The notes beneath the pieces are model-generated. The model worked only from the letters and a program-made list of their open reading frames with translations. It made no database searches and was not told the origin of the DNA. This document shows, one piece after another, positions 1 through 8,226 of a stretch of DNA of 64,000 nucleotides. Within the stretch, counting starts at the first letter, position 1. The number at the start of each line of letters is the position of its first letter. Made by a program: the position numbers and the translations under genes. This stretch comes from an uncultured Coriobacteriaceae bacterium (GTDB lineage: Bacteria; Actinomycetota; Coriobacteriia; Coriobacteriales; Atopobiaceae), in contig CACYGL010000009.1 in NCBI GenBank assembly GCA_902773995.1, forward strand, positions 1 to 64,000, read 5' to 3'.

Positions 1-495
1 CTCCTGCTGGAGGAGAAGGAGCGCGCGGCCCTCGTTGGTGGGGTCGTTGGGAACGGCAATCTGCGCGCCGTCCGCAATGTTGGCCAGGTCAGAGGACTTT
101 CCGGCGTAGATGCCAAAGGGCTCGTAGTGGATGGCCGCCACGCCCACCAGGTCTGTGCCGTTCTCGTCGTTGTAGTTGTTGAGGTAGTTGATGTGCTGGA
201 AGTAGTTGGCGTCGACCTCGCCCGAGCTGGTCACCTGGTTAGGGATGATGTAGTCGGTGTACTCCTTAGTCTGAAGGTCGATACCCTGCTCCTTGAGCTT
301 GGGCGCGGCAAAGTTGTTGAGGATCTCTGCGTGGGGCGAGGGGGACGCGGCAACCGTGAGGGTCTGGCTCTGCGCCGAGTCGCTGGCGGCAGAGCTGCTG
401 GAAGACGAGCTGGAGCCGGAGTTTCCGCAGGCGGCAAGCGTGGTTGCGGCGAGTGCGGCAAGACCGGTGCCAATGAAGTTCCTTCTGGTGAGCAT
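1..495 (-). CDS. metQ: Methionine-type ABC transporter substrate-binding lipoprotein, 3' part outside window
   Basis: This NlpA/MetQ-family lipoprotein would capture methionine outside the membrane and deliver it to MetNI. The start is an ATG at 495-493, preceded by AAGGAA. The N-terminus carries a twin-arginine motif (TRRNFIG) followed by a hydrophobic stretch and a LAAC lipobox, so export by Tat and lipidation are likely. A serine-rich linker follows, then family sequence including SPHAEIL, a segment around DANYFQHINYL, and AIHYEPFGIY. About 165 codons are visible; the family is usually about 270, so roughly 100 residues lie beyond the left edge. It is the third gene of metN-metI-metQ, 75 bases after metI. 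Substrate specificity is inferred from family and context. Confidence 0.9.
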   Translation of the reverse strand, partial: MLTRRNFIGTGLAALAATTLAACGNSGSSSSSSSSAASDSAQSQTLTVAASPSPHAEILNNFAAPKLKEQGIDLQTKEYTDYIIPNQVTSSGEVDANYFQHINYLNNYNDENGTDLVGVAAIHYEPFGIYAGKSSDLANIADGAQIAVPNDPTNEGRALLLLQQE

Positions 496-570
496 GGTTG
501 GTTCCTTTCTGTTGGAAAAATGATGAGAGTGGTAGTGGAGCGCGATGCCGAGAAGCGCAACGCATTCCTG

Positions 571-1242
571 CTAGCGGTGGTCGATCTTCTTTGCGATGGC
601 GTCGCAGGTGCTCTGGATTACCTGCACCAGTATCACGATGAGCACGAGCGTGGCAATCATGACCTCGTCTTGATAGCGGTAGTAGCCGTAGCGGATGGCG
701 ATGTCACCCAGACCGCCCGCGCCAACTGCGCCCGCGATGGCCGTGTAGCCCAGGACCGCGATAAGCGTAATTGATACGCCGCGGACGATGGAGGGCAGGG
801 CCTCGGGAAGCAGGGCGGAGACCACGATGCGCGGGATGGATGCCCCGCAGGCCTCGGCTGCCTCGATTGCGTCACGTGGGACCTCGGCCAGGGACTGCTC
901 GACCATGCGTGCCACAAACGGCGTGGTGGAGAGCACCAGGGGAGGAATCACGCCCTGCACGCCGGTGGTGGTGCCCACCAGGGCGCGCGTGATTGGGAAC
1001 ACCGAGACCAGAAGGATGATGAACGGTATGGAGCGCCCAATGTTCACCACCCAGCCAAGCACGGCGTTGAGGGCGCGCATGGGGCGGAGCCCCCGCGGTG
1101 CGGTAACGCAGAGAACAACGCCCAGGAAGATGCCTATGACGTACGAGAAGGCCGTCGACACAAAGAGCATGACCAGCGTGTCGGCAAGCCCCTGGCCAAG
1201 AAGCGAGCCGTACTGGGCAAAGAAGGACGAGAGGCTACTCAT
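571..1242 (-). CDS. metI: Methionine ABC transporter permease MetI
   Basis: This 223-residue inner-membrane permease of the BPD_transp_1 superfamily forms the channel of the MetNIQ importer. The sequence shows five or more hydrophobic segments and the family's EAA-type coupling loop around EAAEACGASIPRIV, which docks onto the ATPase. Its length matches MetI proteins (about 215-225). The start ATG at 1242 has a good AAGGAGAG ribosome site. It overlaps the 3' end of metN by 8 bases, which implies translational coupling. The call is firm for the family; methionine as substrate rests on the metN/metQ neighbours. Confidence 0.93.
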   Translation of the reverse strand: MSSLSSFFAQYGSLLGQGLADTLVMLFVSTAFSYVIGIFLGVVLCVTAPRGLRPMRALNAVLGWVVNIGRSIPFIILLVSVFPITRALVGTTTGVQGVIPPLVLSTTPFVARMVEQSLAEVPRDAIEAAEACGASIPRIVVSALLPEALPSIVRGVSITLIAVLGYTAIAGAVGAGGLGDIAIRYGYYRYQDEVMIATLVLIVILVQVIQSTCDAIAKKIDHR

Positions 1243-1990
1243 TCCAGCTCTCCTTTCCCAGAAGCTGGCGGGTCACTTCGTGCTGCGGGTTGGCGAAGAC
1301 CTCGGCCACGCTGCCCTGCTCAACCACCTTGCCGGAGACGAGCACGGCAACGTCTTTGCAGATGTCCTCCACGACCTGCATGGAGTGCGTGATCACGATG
1401 ATCGTGACGCCCGTCTCGGCATTAATGGTGCGCAGGAGACGCAGGACCTGCGCCGTGCTTGCGGGGTCCAGGGCCGAGGTGGCCTCGTCGCAGAGGATGT
1501 AGTCCGGGTGGCAGGCCAACGCGCGGGCAATGGCCACGCGCTGCTTCTGGCCGCCCGAGAGCTGCGCCGGGTAGGAGCCGGCTCGGTCTGCGAGGCCAAC
1601 GCGGTCCAGGTAGCCCAGGGCCTCCTCGCGATTCTCCGTCGTGACCTTTCCTGTGCTGGCAAGGTAGGGGAAGCAGACGTTCTCGAGCGCGGTCTTCTGC
1701 GCGAGAAGGCCAAATCCCTGGAAGATCATCGCCACGTGGCGGCGGTACTCACGGAGCGCGGCCCCCTTGAGGTTGGTTACGTCGACGCCGTCGACCACCA
1801 CGCGCCCGGAGGTGGGGCGCTCGAGGAGGTTGAGACAGCGGACCAGCGTGGACTTGCCGGCACCGGAGATACCAATGATGCCAAATACGTCGCCGGTGGG
1901 GATGGTGAGAGACACGTCGTTTAGGGCGTGGACCTCATTGCCTCCCTCAAAGGTCTTGCAAAGATGTTCCAGAGAAATCAAAACGTGCAC
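1235..1990 (-). CDS. metN: Methionine ABC transporter ATP-binding protein MetN, short form
   Basis: This is the ATPase of the MetNIQ importer. Walker A is GISGAGKST (residues about 40-48), the signature is LSGGQKQR (about 145), and Walker B is ILCDEATSALD. At 251 residues it ends soon after the nucleotide-binding fold, so it lacks the roughly 90-residue C-terminal NIL/ACT-like domain through which Escherichia coli MetN is trans-inhibited by methionine. Feedback must therefore act elsewhere, for example at the leader described at 2102-2216. The start used is a GTG with only a weak upstream purine stretch; a TTG four codons further in is an alternative. First gene of metN-metI-metQ. Confidence 0.92.
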   Translation of the reverse strand: MHVLISLEHLCKTFEGGNEVHALNDVSLTIPTGDVFGIIGISGAGKSTLVRCLNLLERPTSGRVVVDGVDVTNLKGAALREYRRHVAMIFQGFGLLAQKTALENVCFPYLASTGKVTTENREEALGYLDRVGLADRAGSYPAQLSGGQKQRVAIARALACHPDYILCDEATSALDPASTAQVLRLLRTINAETGVTIIVITHSMQVVEDICKDVAVLVSGKVVEQGSVAEVFANPQHEVTRQLLGKESWNE

Positions 1991-2101
1991 TCCGCTCGAT
2001 GCCGCCTGCCAATGGGACGCACGGCCCTGTGCAAAAGCCGCGCTGGTAAGACGCCCGGTCCCTCTGCGCTGGCGGCCTGTGCCGGGTGATGCGGCGGGCT
2101 G

Positions 2102-2179
2102 CTAGCGACGAGGGTGCCCGGGCTTGGGCATCTGCTGGCGCATGAGCGCAAAGGTGTATGTGCTGGTCGTCGTATTCAT
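2102..2179 (-). CDS. Putative 25-codon leaderless leader peptide of the metNIQ operon
   Basis: This small frame starts at ATG 2179-2177 and ends at TAG 2104-2102. Its product begins MNTTTSTYT and carries methionines at positions 1, 13 and 17, the last two in LMRQQMPKP. There is no ribosome site, but the -10 box sits 8 bases upstream, so the transcript would start about two bases before the ATG. Directly after the stop, GCCCG (2099-2095) can pair with CGGGC (2057-2053). A frame with the same promoter spacing and an RQMP end precedes metY (21514-21564). Function is inference: a methionine-sensing attenuator is the obvious hypothesis. Confidence 0.5.
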   Translation of the reverse strand: MNTTTSTYTFALMRQQMPKPGHPRR

Positions 2180-2187
2180 GGTCCAAC

Positions 2188-2216
2188 ACTGTAGCTAGCG
2201 TCTGGCTGAATCTCAA
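2188..2216 (-). promoter_or_regulatory. Promoter for the metNIQ leader/operon
   Basis: TTGAGA (2216-2211), a 17-base spacer and TACAGT (2193-2188) form a sigma70-like promoter. Initiation about seven bases on would fall at 2181-2180, immediately before the ATG at 2179, so the first frame on the mRNA would be leaderless. Confidence 0.6.
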
Positions 2217-2271
2217 ATCGTTATTCACGTTGGCTAGTTATCGTCGCAGGCGATAGCAATGGTCGATGCGC

Positions 2272-3633
2272 CTATGCGCGCTCTGGAATCACGGCGTCCA
2301 CGCAGAAGGTTGTGCCATTTGCCGAGAAGGTCAGCGTGCCACCGTAGCGCTCGACAATCGCTTTCATCGAGCGTGTGCCAAACCCGTGGTTGAGGGGGTC
2401 GCCTTTAGTGCTTGTTGGAACGTCGCCTTTGAAGCTCTTTGCGCTGGCAGTGGGGTCGTAGTAGTTCTCCACGTGGACGGTTACGGTCCCAGCGCGTCGA
2501 CGCACGATGAGCGAGATGGACCTTCTCGTTGCGTCACCCAGACGCTCCACGGCCTCGATGGCGTTGTCAAGCGCGTTGCCAAAGAGGGCGTAGAGGTCGG
2601 CCGGCGCCATGAAGGCCAAGGCGGCGCCGTCAGCCACGCAGGTAAGGGTGATGTTGCGGCTCTCGCACAGCAGGCTCTTCTCGGTGAGGATGGTGTCCAG
2701 GGCGTCGTTGCCGGTGCGGACCTTGGAGTCGTACACGTTGATCTCCTACGCCACGTTTTCGAGCGCGGCCCTGTCCACGGTCTTCTCGCCTGTCGCCAGC
2801 GAGCGAATCTGGTGGCGCAGGTCGTGGCATTTGATGTTGATGGCCTCGATGTTCTCGCGTGACAGCTGGTACTGGCGCTCCTGCTCGGCGCGCACCACGA
2901 CTAGCTCAACCTCGGCAATGATCACAAAGACGCAGATGAGCGCATGGAAGGCGCGCATGCACAGCGTCACGGGCAGCGCTAGGCTTCGGGTCACCACGTA
3001 CTTGAGAATGAGGTCGAACTCGATGATGCCAAAGACCACCACCACGACCATAGCAAGCATGGCGGGGTTGCCGCGCCCCTCGAGCCCCTTCGGCTCGATG
3101 CGCCTAATAAAGAGCAGGTAGGCTATGGCATAGACTGTGGTACAGCTAATGGCGGTAAGCCATGCGTTTCCGCCTGTCACGATGCCGGGGACACCTGCCG
3201 CGCCAAGGATGAGCCCCACAGTCTCTCCGATGCTGCTTGCCAGGTTTTGGAGCGCGTAGCCTGCGGTGGCGCAGAAGGTTGCCGCCCAGGGGCTCATCTC
3301 GAAGCAGGCGAGAAGTGTCGGGATGGTGACAAGGAGAAATGCGGTGCAGGTAACGAGCCCTCCGATGATGCCCAGCGAAAGCGGGTAGCTGGCATCGATG
3401 CTGAGGACAACCAAAGAGCCGTCATCGGTGCTTCTGGTTCCTGCGAGGAAAGACGTTAAAAGTTCGGTGGCAAAAAGTAGCCCGAAGGCTGCGACCGCCC
3501 TTGCTATGGGATGCTGCCTGGTGGGCTGTCCGTGGGCGAACAGGCACGCCGCAATTAGGACCTCGACAAACAACGCAGAGCCGTCTACAGCGTACTTAAG
3601 TCCCAAAGCAAGCGCTTCGGCGCCAGGCATCAT
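2272..3633 (-). pseudogene. GHKL (AgrC-like) sensor histidine kinase interrupted by an in-frame TAG
   Basis: The reading frame is continuous over 454 codons except for one TAG at 2748-2746. Before it come an N-terminal multi-span membrane region and the histidine motif KCHDLRHQIR; after it come the N box (NALDNAIEAVE), the G box (GFGTRSM) and the rest of the ATP-binding domain. The intact paralogue at 11530-12747 has a glutamine codon at the same place (DLAQEVRIYDS against NVA-stop-EINVYDS), so a single CAG-to-TAG change explains it. The start ATG overlaps the stop of the upstream regulator, as in a functional pair. The truncated 295-residue product would sense but could not bind ATP. A GTG at 2736 could in principle restart the catalytic part. 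Alternatives are a sequencing error or amber readthrough. Confidence 0.85.
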
Positions 3634-4346
3634 ATGGTGCCCCCAAAGTAGCGCGCAAGCGTCTCGAGGCAGGGCTTCTTGCGCGAGCGGCTAAAGAAGA
3701 GTTGGGTGCCATCGTCCAAACGCACGGAATCGCCGAGAACCTCGGCTACATGTGCCATGTTGGCGAGGCACCCTTGGCTCACGGTAATGAAGAGGTCCTG
3801 CGGTAGTTCTTCTCGCGCGCCACTGATGCTGCCGCGTCGGCGAAGCGGCTGCTCGAAGCCAGCTACGTGGTAGAGCAGGTCGTGCTTAACAAGTTCGACG
3901 TACACGATATCGTTCACGTTGATGACGCGCGTGCCGTTGGCGGTGGGCAGCACCATGGTGTGCGCCGCGTTCTTCTCCATTACCCGTAGCGCACGCCCCA
4001 TGCGCATGGCAAAGTCTCCGTAGCTCACTGGTTTAACCATGAAGTCCAGCGCGTCTACCTGGTATCCCTTTACGGCATATTGGGCGAGGTTGGTCACAAA
4101 GATGAGCGGCGTGGAGGCGTTCTCCTCGCGCAGCAGCTGGGCGGCCTCCATGCCGTTGATGCCCGGCAGGTCTATGTCCATGAAGATAAGGTCAACGACT
4201 CCAGCTTCCGAGAGATCAAAGGCCGTTGCCAGACGTGTCACCAGGAAGCGGACGCCCTGCTCGGTACCAAAGCGCTCGAGGTGCGCGGATAGCGTGTTTG
4301 CCGCCTGGTCGTCATCCTCGACCATGAGCACCTTGTACGTGGTCAA
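3630..4346 (-). CDS. LytTR-family response regulator
   Basis: This is an AgrA/LytR-type cytoplasmic DNA-binding regulator: a receiver domain (residues about 4-120, phospho-acceptor D57 in FMDIDLPGING, conserved K in FMVKPVS) followed by a LytTR domain (about 140-238). It is about 50% identical by eye to the regulator at 10820-11530. The start chosen is a TTG at 4346-4344 preceded by AGGTGGGG, giving 238 residues against 236 in the paralogue; an ATG at 4364 with a poorer ribosome site is possible. It is followed directly by the amber-interrupted kinase and is divergent from the GH3 gene at 4497, which is a plausible target. Confidence 0.88.
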   Translation of the reverse strand: MTTYKVLMVEDDDQAANTLSAHLERFGTEQGVRFLVTRLATAFDLSEAGVVDLIFMDIDLPGINGMEAAQLLREENASTPLIFVTNLAQYAVKGYQVDALDFMVKPVSYGDFAMRMGRALRVMEKNAAHTMVLPTANGTRVINVNDIVYVELVKHDLLYHVAGFEQPLRRRGSISGAREELPQDLFITVSQGCLANMAHVAEVLGDSVRLDDGTQLFFSRSRKKPCLETLARYFGGTI

Positions 4347-4496
4347 CGGGCGTCCCCACCTCATTCCAAATCTGTCCCGCGAGTGACGGAATTGGTCACC
4401 TTTTGAGTTTCTCCAGCTTAGCTGAACTACCTTGCCTTCTGGCTTTGGATTAGGGCGGGGGATGCACCTCGCCCGCAGACGCAACGGAGGGAAGAG

Positions 4497-7400
4497 ATGG
4501 GAAAGAAGAAAGGCGAGGGAGGCACCGGCGGCGTGCGCACCGTAAGCCGCGCCCGCAAGGTGGGGAGGGTCATCAAGACCATCCTCAAGTCTGTGCTGGT
4601 TGTGGTGCTTGCGGTGGCGATGGTGGGCGTGAATATCATGCTGCCCAACAGCATGATTGCCCGGATGGTCAACAACATTGCTGGATACCAACAGTCCTGG
4701 GATAACTCCAAGGCGAACACCGCAGGGCTTGACCTGGACTACTACAAGGCGGATTACGACAAGGACAGCATTGGCGACGCGGAGAAGCAACTTGACCGTC
4801 AGATTGCCAACGAGGGATACGTGCTGCTCAAGAACGACGGCAATACGATGCCGTTTGAGCAGGGCACCACGTTCAGTTTCTTTGGCGAGTCCGTCAAGAA
4901 CCTCACCGCAACCCAGAGCATCCTCACGCAGTTTACCGGTGCCAAAGGTAACTCGAACCTGCTCAAGGACTCTTTTGAGAGCCGCGGGCTCGAGGTGAAC
5001 CAGACCCTCATGGACTTCTACACCAAGGGTGCGGGCAGCAAGTACACCATGGGTACCGGTTCAATCAACTTTGGCGCAGCTGAGGACTTCCGCATCAACG
5101 AGTGCCCGCTCAGCGAGCTTGAGTTTGCCGATGGGGTGCTCGATTCTACGAAGGGCACCGTGCCCGTGTTTGTGATGCGCCGCGTTGCGGGCGAGGGACG
5201 CGACATGCCGCGTTCCATGTACAACCACGCCACAAGTGCGGAGGATAAGGCAAAGACCTATCTCGAGCCCGACTCTACCGAGCTGGAGATTCTCCAGTAC
5301 ATCAATGACAACTTTGATAATGGCGTAGTGATTCTCAACACGGCCTCGGCGCTGAACCTGGGTTGGCTCGAGCAGTTCCCAAACATCAAGAGCGTTCTGT
5401 TTGTCCCGTCAACGGGCACCTATGGCACCGATTCTCTGGCGGACATCTTTGCCGGCGAGGTCAGCCCTTCTGGCAAGACCGTCGACACTTTTGAGGCTAA
5501 CTCGCTCAACTCCCCAGCTGCCCAGAACTACGGCGACTATCAGTACATCGATGGCGATGGAAACCTTACCGGCTATTCGTACGTCTCGTATGCCGAGGGC
5601 ATCTATGTTGGCTATCGCTACTACGAGACCCGATACGAGGATGCTGTCCTTGGCCAGGGCAACGCTGGCGACTTTGACTACGACAGCGAGGTTGTATACC
5701 CGTTTGGCTACGGCCTGAGCTACACCACCTTTGGCTGGAGCAACTATCAGGCCAGCTGGGATGGCACCACGTGCACCGTGTCTGTAGACGTTACCAACAC
5801 GGGTGATGTCGCGGGCAAAGACGTTGTTGAGGTCTACGCACAGAGCCCCTACACCGACTACGACCGCGCGAATGGGGTCGAGAAGAGCGCGGTCCAGCTG
5901 GTGAACTATGGAAAGACAAGGCTGCTTGAGCCTGGCGAGACCCAGACGGTTTCCGTCACGTTTGACCAGGATATGCTCAAGGCCTATGACGCCAACGGGG
6001 CCAAGACGTACATCCTGGATGCTGGCACTTACTACGTTACCGCTGCCCACGATTCCCATGACGCAGTGAACAACGTGCTTGCTGCCAAGGGTGCAAACGT
6101 GGCGGGCGACGCCTCCCGCGTGAGCACCTACGTGCCGAGCAACACGGACGTCGATACCATCACCTATGCGACCGACACAAAGAGCGGTGCCGAGATAACG
6201 AACCTCTTCGACGACGCCAAGGGCGACATCACTTACCTCACCCGTGCGGACTGGGAGGGCACCTTCCCCAAGCATGACGGAACGCCGCTGGAGGGCAATG
6301 TGTCCACCTGGGGCGCAGAGATTAATGCCGTGGACGAGAATGGCAATCCCGTCTCGTACGCATGGGGAAAGGTCGCCAGCCCCGAGCTGATTGATTGCCT
6401 CAAGGGCCTTGACTCTGGCAACCCCGTGAGCGATGCGACAATTGCCGACACTCCGGTCTATGGTCAAGACAACGGTATTTCGCTCATCGACCTGCGTGGC
6501 AAGGACTATAACGACCCGATGTGGGACCAGCTGCTTGACGAGCTCTCTGCCGAGGACTATCGCGAGCTTGTCGGCCATTCTGGGTACGGCTCCAACTTTG
6601 TCCAATCTATTGGAAAGCCGTTCAACATCGATGCCGATACCGCAGCTGGTCTTATCTACGGTGGTACAGGGATGATGTTCTGCTCGCCAGTCGTGATGGC
6701 ACAGACCTGGAACCAGGACCTCGCTTCGGCTTACGGTGCGATGATTGGCAATGAGGCGAACATCGGTGGGACTACTGGGTGGTACGCGCCCTCGATGAAC
6801 ATCCACCGCACGCCCTTCACCGGTCGCAACGGCGAGTACTACTCCGAGGACCCCGTTATCAGCGGAACCGTTGCGTCGCTTGAGATCAAGGGTGCTGCCG
6901 AGAAGGGCGTCTACTCCACCATCAAGCACTTTGCCCTAAACGACCAGGAGAACCACCGTGGCGACGGTGGCATTGAGCAGGGATGCGCCACGTGGTCAAA
7001 CGAGCAGGCGATTCGCGAGATCTATGTCAAGCCCTTTGACATCTGCATGCACGTGGGTACCGTCGACGAGAACTATGTTGAGCAGGGCGCGGATGGCTCC
7101 TACTCCATGGCAACGACCAAGGTTGATGCTTGCCAGGCAATCATGAGCGCCTTCAACCGCGTGGGCGCCACGTGGGCAGGCGGAAACTACGCCCTGCTGA
7201 CCAGTCTGGCTCGCAACGAGTGGGGCTTTAATGGGTGGATTGTTACCGACTCCGCAAACTCTGCCGCTCCGTATATGGACAGCAGCCAGATGATTCGCGC
7301 TGGCGGTGACTCGCGCCTGCGCTCAAACGAGAACAACTACCAGTACGACGCGAATAACTCCGCCGAGTATCACTACGCGCGCGAGGCCATTCATCACCTG

Positions 7401-7628
7401 CTGTACGTCACGGCAAATTCCAAGGCCATGGAAGGCGCGATGCCCGGAAGCGTCTACGTGCCTGGCCTGCAGGCGGTCGACAAGGTTCGCATTGGCGTGA
7501 CCGCCGGTGGCGCCGTAGTGATTGCGCTGGTGTTCTGGACCGGCTGGCGCAACCACAAGAAGCGCGCGGCCGAGCGTGCTGCCGTGGCGGCGGACGTTGC
7601 TGCTGCGGGCGACGGCGGCGAGAAGTAG
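4497..7628 (+). CDS. Membrane-anchored GH3 glycoside hydrolase with permuted domain order
   Basis: This 1043-residue protein hydrolyses beta-glycosidic bonds by family; the exact substrate is not readable. An N-terminal hydrophobic helix (about 24-48) is followed by the GH3 C-terminal alpha/beta domain (starting at NEGYVLLKNDG, about 104), a fibronectin-III-like domain (VYPFGYGLSYTTF, about 400-505), a linker, and only then the (beta/alpha)8 catalytic barrel (about 660-960). The barrel keeps the K-H pair (STIKHFALNDQE, about 812) and the nucleophile aspartate D918 in GWIVTDSANS. A second hydrophobic helix (about 998-1018) and a basic tail close the protein. The order C-domain then barrel is known from some ruminal GH3 enzymes. 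The start has GGAGGG five bases upstream. A hairpin terminator follows. Confidence 0.88.
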   Translation: MGKKKGEGGTGGVRTVSRARKVGRVIKTILKSVLVVVLAVAMVGVNIMLPNSMIARMVNNIAGYQQSWDNSKANTAGLDLDYYKADYDKDSIGDAEKQLDRQIANEGYVLLKNDGNTMPFEQGTTFSFFGESVKNLTATQSILTQFTGAKGNSNLLKDSFESRGLEVNQTLMDFYTKGAGSKYTMGTGSINFGAAEDFRINECPLSELEFADGVLDSTKGTVPVFVMRRVAGEGRDMPRSMYNHATSAEDKAKTYLEPDSTELEILQYINDNFDNGVVILNTASALNLGWLEQFPNIKSVLFVPSTGTYGTDSLADIFAGEVSPSGKTVDTFEANSLNSPAAQNYGDYQYIDGDGNLTGYSYVSYAEGIYVGYRYYETRYEDAVLGQGNAGDFDYDSEVVYPFGYGLSYTTFGWSNYQASWDGTTCTVSVDVTNTGDVAGKDVVEVYAQSPYTDYDRANGVEKSAVQLVNYGKTRLLEPGETQTVSVTFDQDMLKAYDANGAKTYILDAGTYYVTAAHDSHDAVNNVLAAKGANVAGDASRVSTYVPSNTDVDTITYATDTKSGAEITNLFDDAKGDITYLTRADWEGTFPKHDGTPLEGNVSTWGAEINAVDENGNPVSYAWGKVASPELIDCLKGLDSGNPVSDATIADTPVYGQDNGISLIDLRGKDYNDPMWDQLLDELSAEDYRELVGHSGYGSNFVQSIGKPFNIDADTAAGLIYGGTGMMFCSPVVMAQTWNQDLASAYGAMIGNEANIGGTTGWYAPSMNIHRTPFTGRNGEYYSEDPVISGTVASLEIKGAAEKGVYSTIKHFALNDQENHRGDGGIEQGCATWSNEQAIREIYVKPFDICMHVGTVDENYVEQGADGSYSMATTKVDACQAIMSAFNRVGATWAGGNYALLTSLARNEWGFNGWIVTDSANSAAPYMDSSQMIRAGGDSRLRSNENNYQYDANNSAEYHYAREAIHHLLYVTANSKAMEGAMPGSVYVPGLQAVDKVRIGVTAGGAVVIALVFWTGWRNHKKRAAERAAVAADVAAAGDGGEK

Positions 7629-7658
7629 CTTCGTGCTGCTCGCATAGCGTTTGGCTTG

Positions 7659-7691
7659 GCGGGTCCGCCCCATGTGGGTGGGCCCGCTTTT
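7659..7691 (+). terminator. Rho-independent terminator after the first GH3 gene
   Basis: A 12-pair stem (GCGGGTCCGCCC with GGGTGGGCCCGC, two G-U pairs) and a five-base loop are followed by TTTT. Confidence 0.8.
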
Positions 7692-8226
7692 CTCGATGCA
7701 TGGGCGGTGTTCATATTTTTATTGACAGCAATAACGGGAGGATTCCATCATGCCGGTTGCCGCATGAGCCGTCACCCAGTCTAGCCAGTGGTCTTTTTGC
7801 CCGCCATTATTGCGCGATTTTCCTGGAAAGTAGTGTATTACCCCAGTTAAGAGGGTTCTTATCAAGAAATTTCGCGCAATAAATGACAACGAGAAACCTC
7901 GGCATTCCCAGGACGAGGCCTTAAGGAGAGCCGAAGGGGTATCCCTCCCACCTGGCCAGATGTTCTTTATTGGTTTTTGAGAAACGACTACGGCTATCCC
8001 TGGCTACGAGAAGGGCGCGGAAATAGCGTCACCGAGAGCCCCACCATCTCCCTGTGCCAGCCCGCCGGCGAACGGCCAATCACCCACAATCCACGGCACG
8101 CGCTGGACAGTCTGTGGCAGCTACCCCTATCACCCAGCCGCCCCTCTTTAAATGGCCTTTAAGGTGCGCTTGGCTTGGAAGGGAATGTCCGGTCAACGCG
8201 AAGATGCCAATCTACATGGAGGGGCA
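7692..8226. other. Long intergenic region between the two GH3 genes
   Basis: About 535 bases without a convincing gene. Its first half is distinctly richer in A+T than the coding DNA around it. It contains an 11-base perfect inverted repeat, TTATTGCGCGA (7807-7817) and TCGCGCAATAA (7872-7882), around a possible promoter-like TATTAC. The length suggests regulatory DNA or a decayed gene; I see no protein homology signal. Confidence 0.5.

Noticed and set aside
1991-2187. SAM riboswitch upstream of metN
   Set aside because: I could not recognise the conserved core of any SAM riboswitch class; a peptide leader fits what is visible better.
2746-2748. TAG as pyrrolysine or a reassigned codon
   Set aside because: Other genes in the window end normally with TAG, and the paralogue has Gln at this place, so a nonsense change or error is simpler.
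7721-7767. Short frame after a TTGACA-like box in the GH3 intergenic region
   Set aside because: It would be only five codons long and lacks a matching -10 or any further support.
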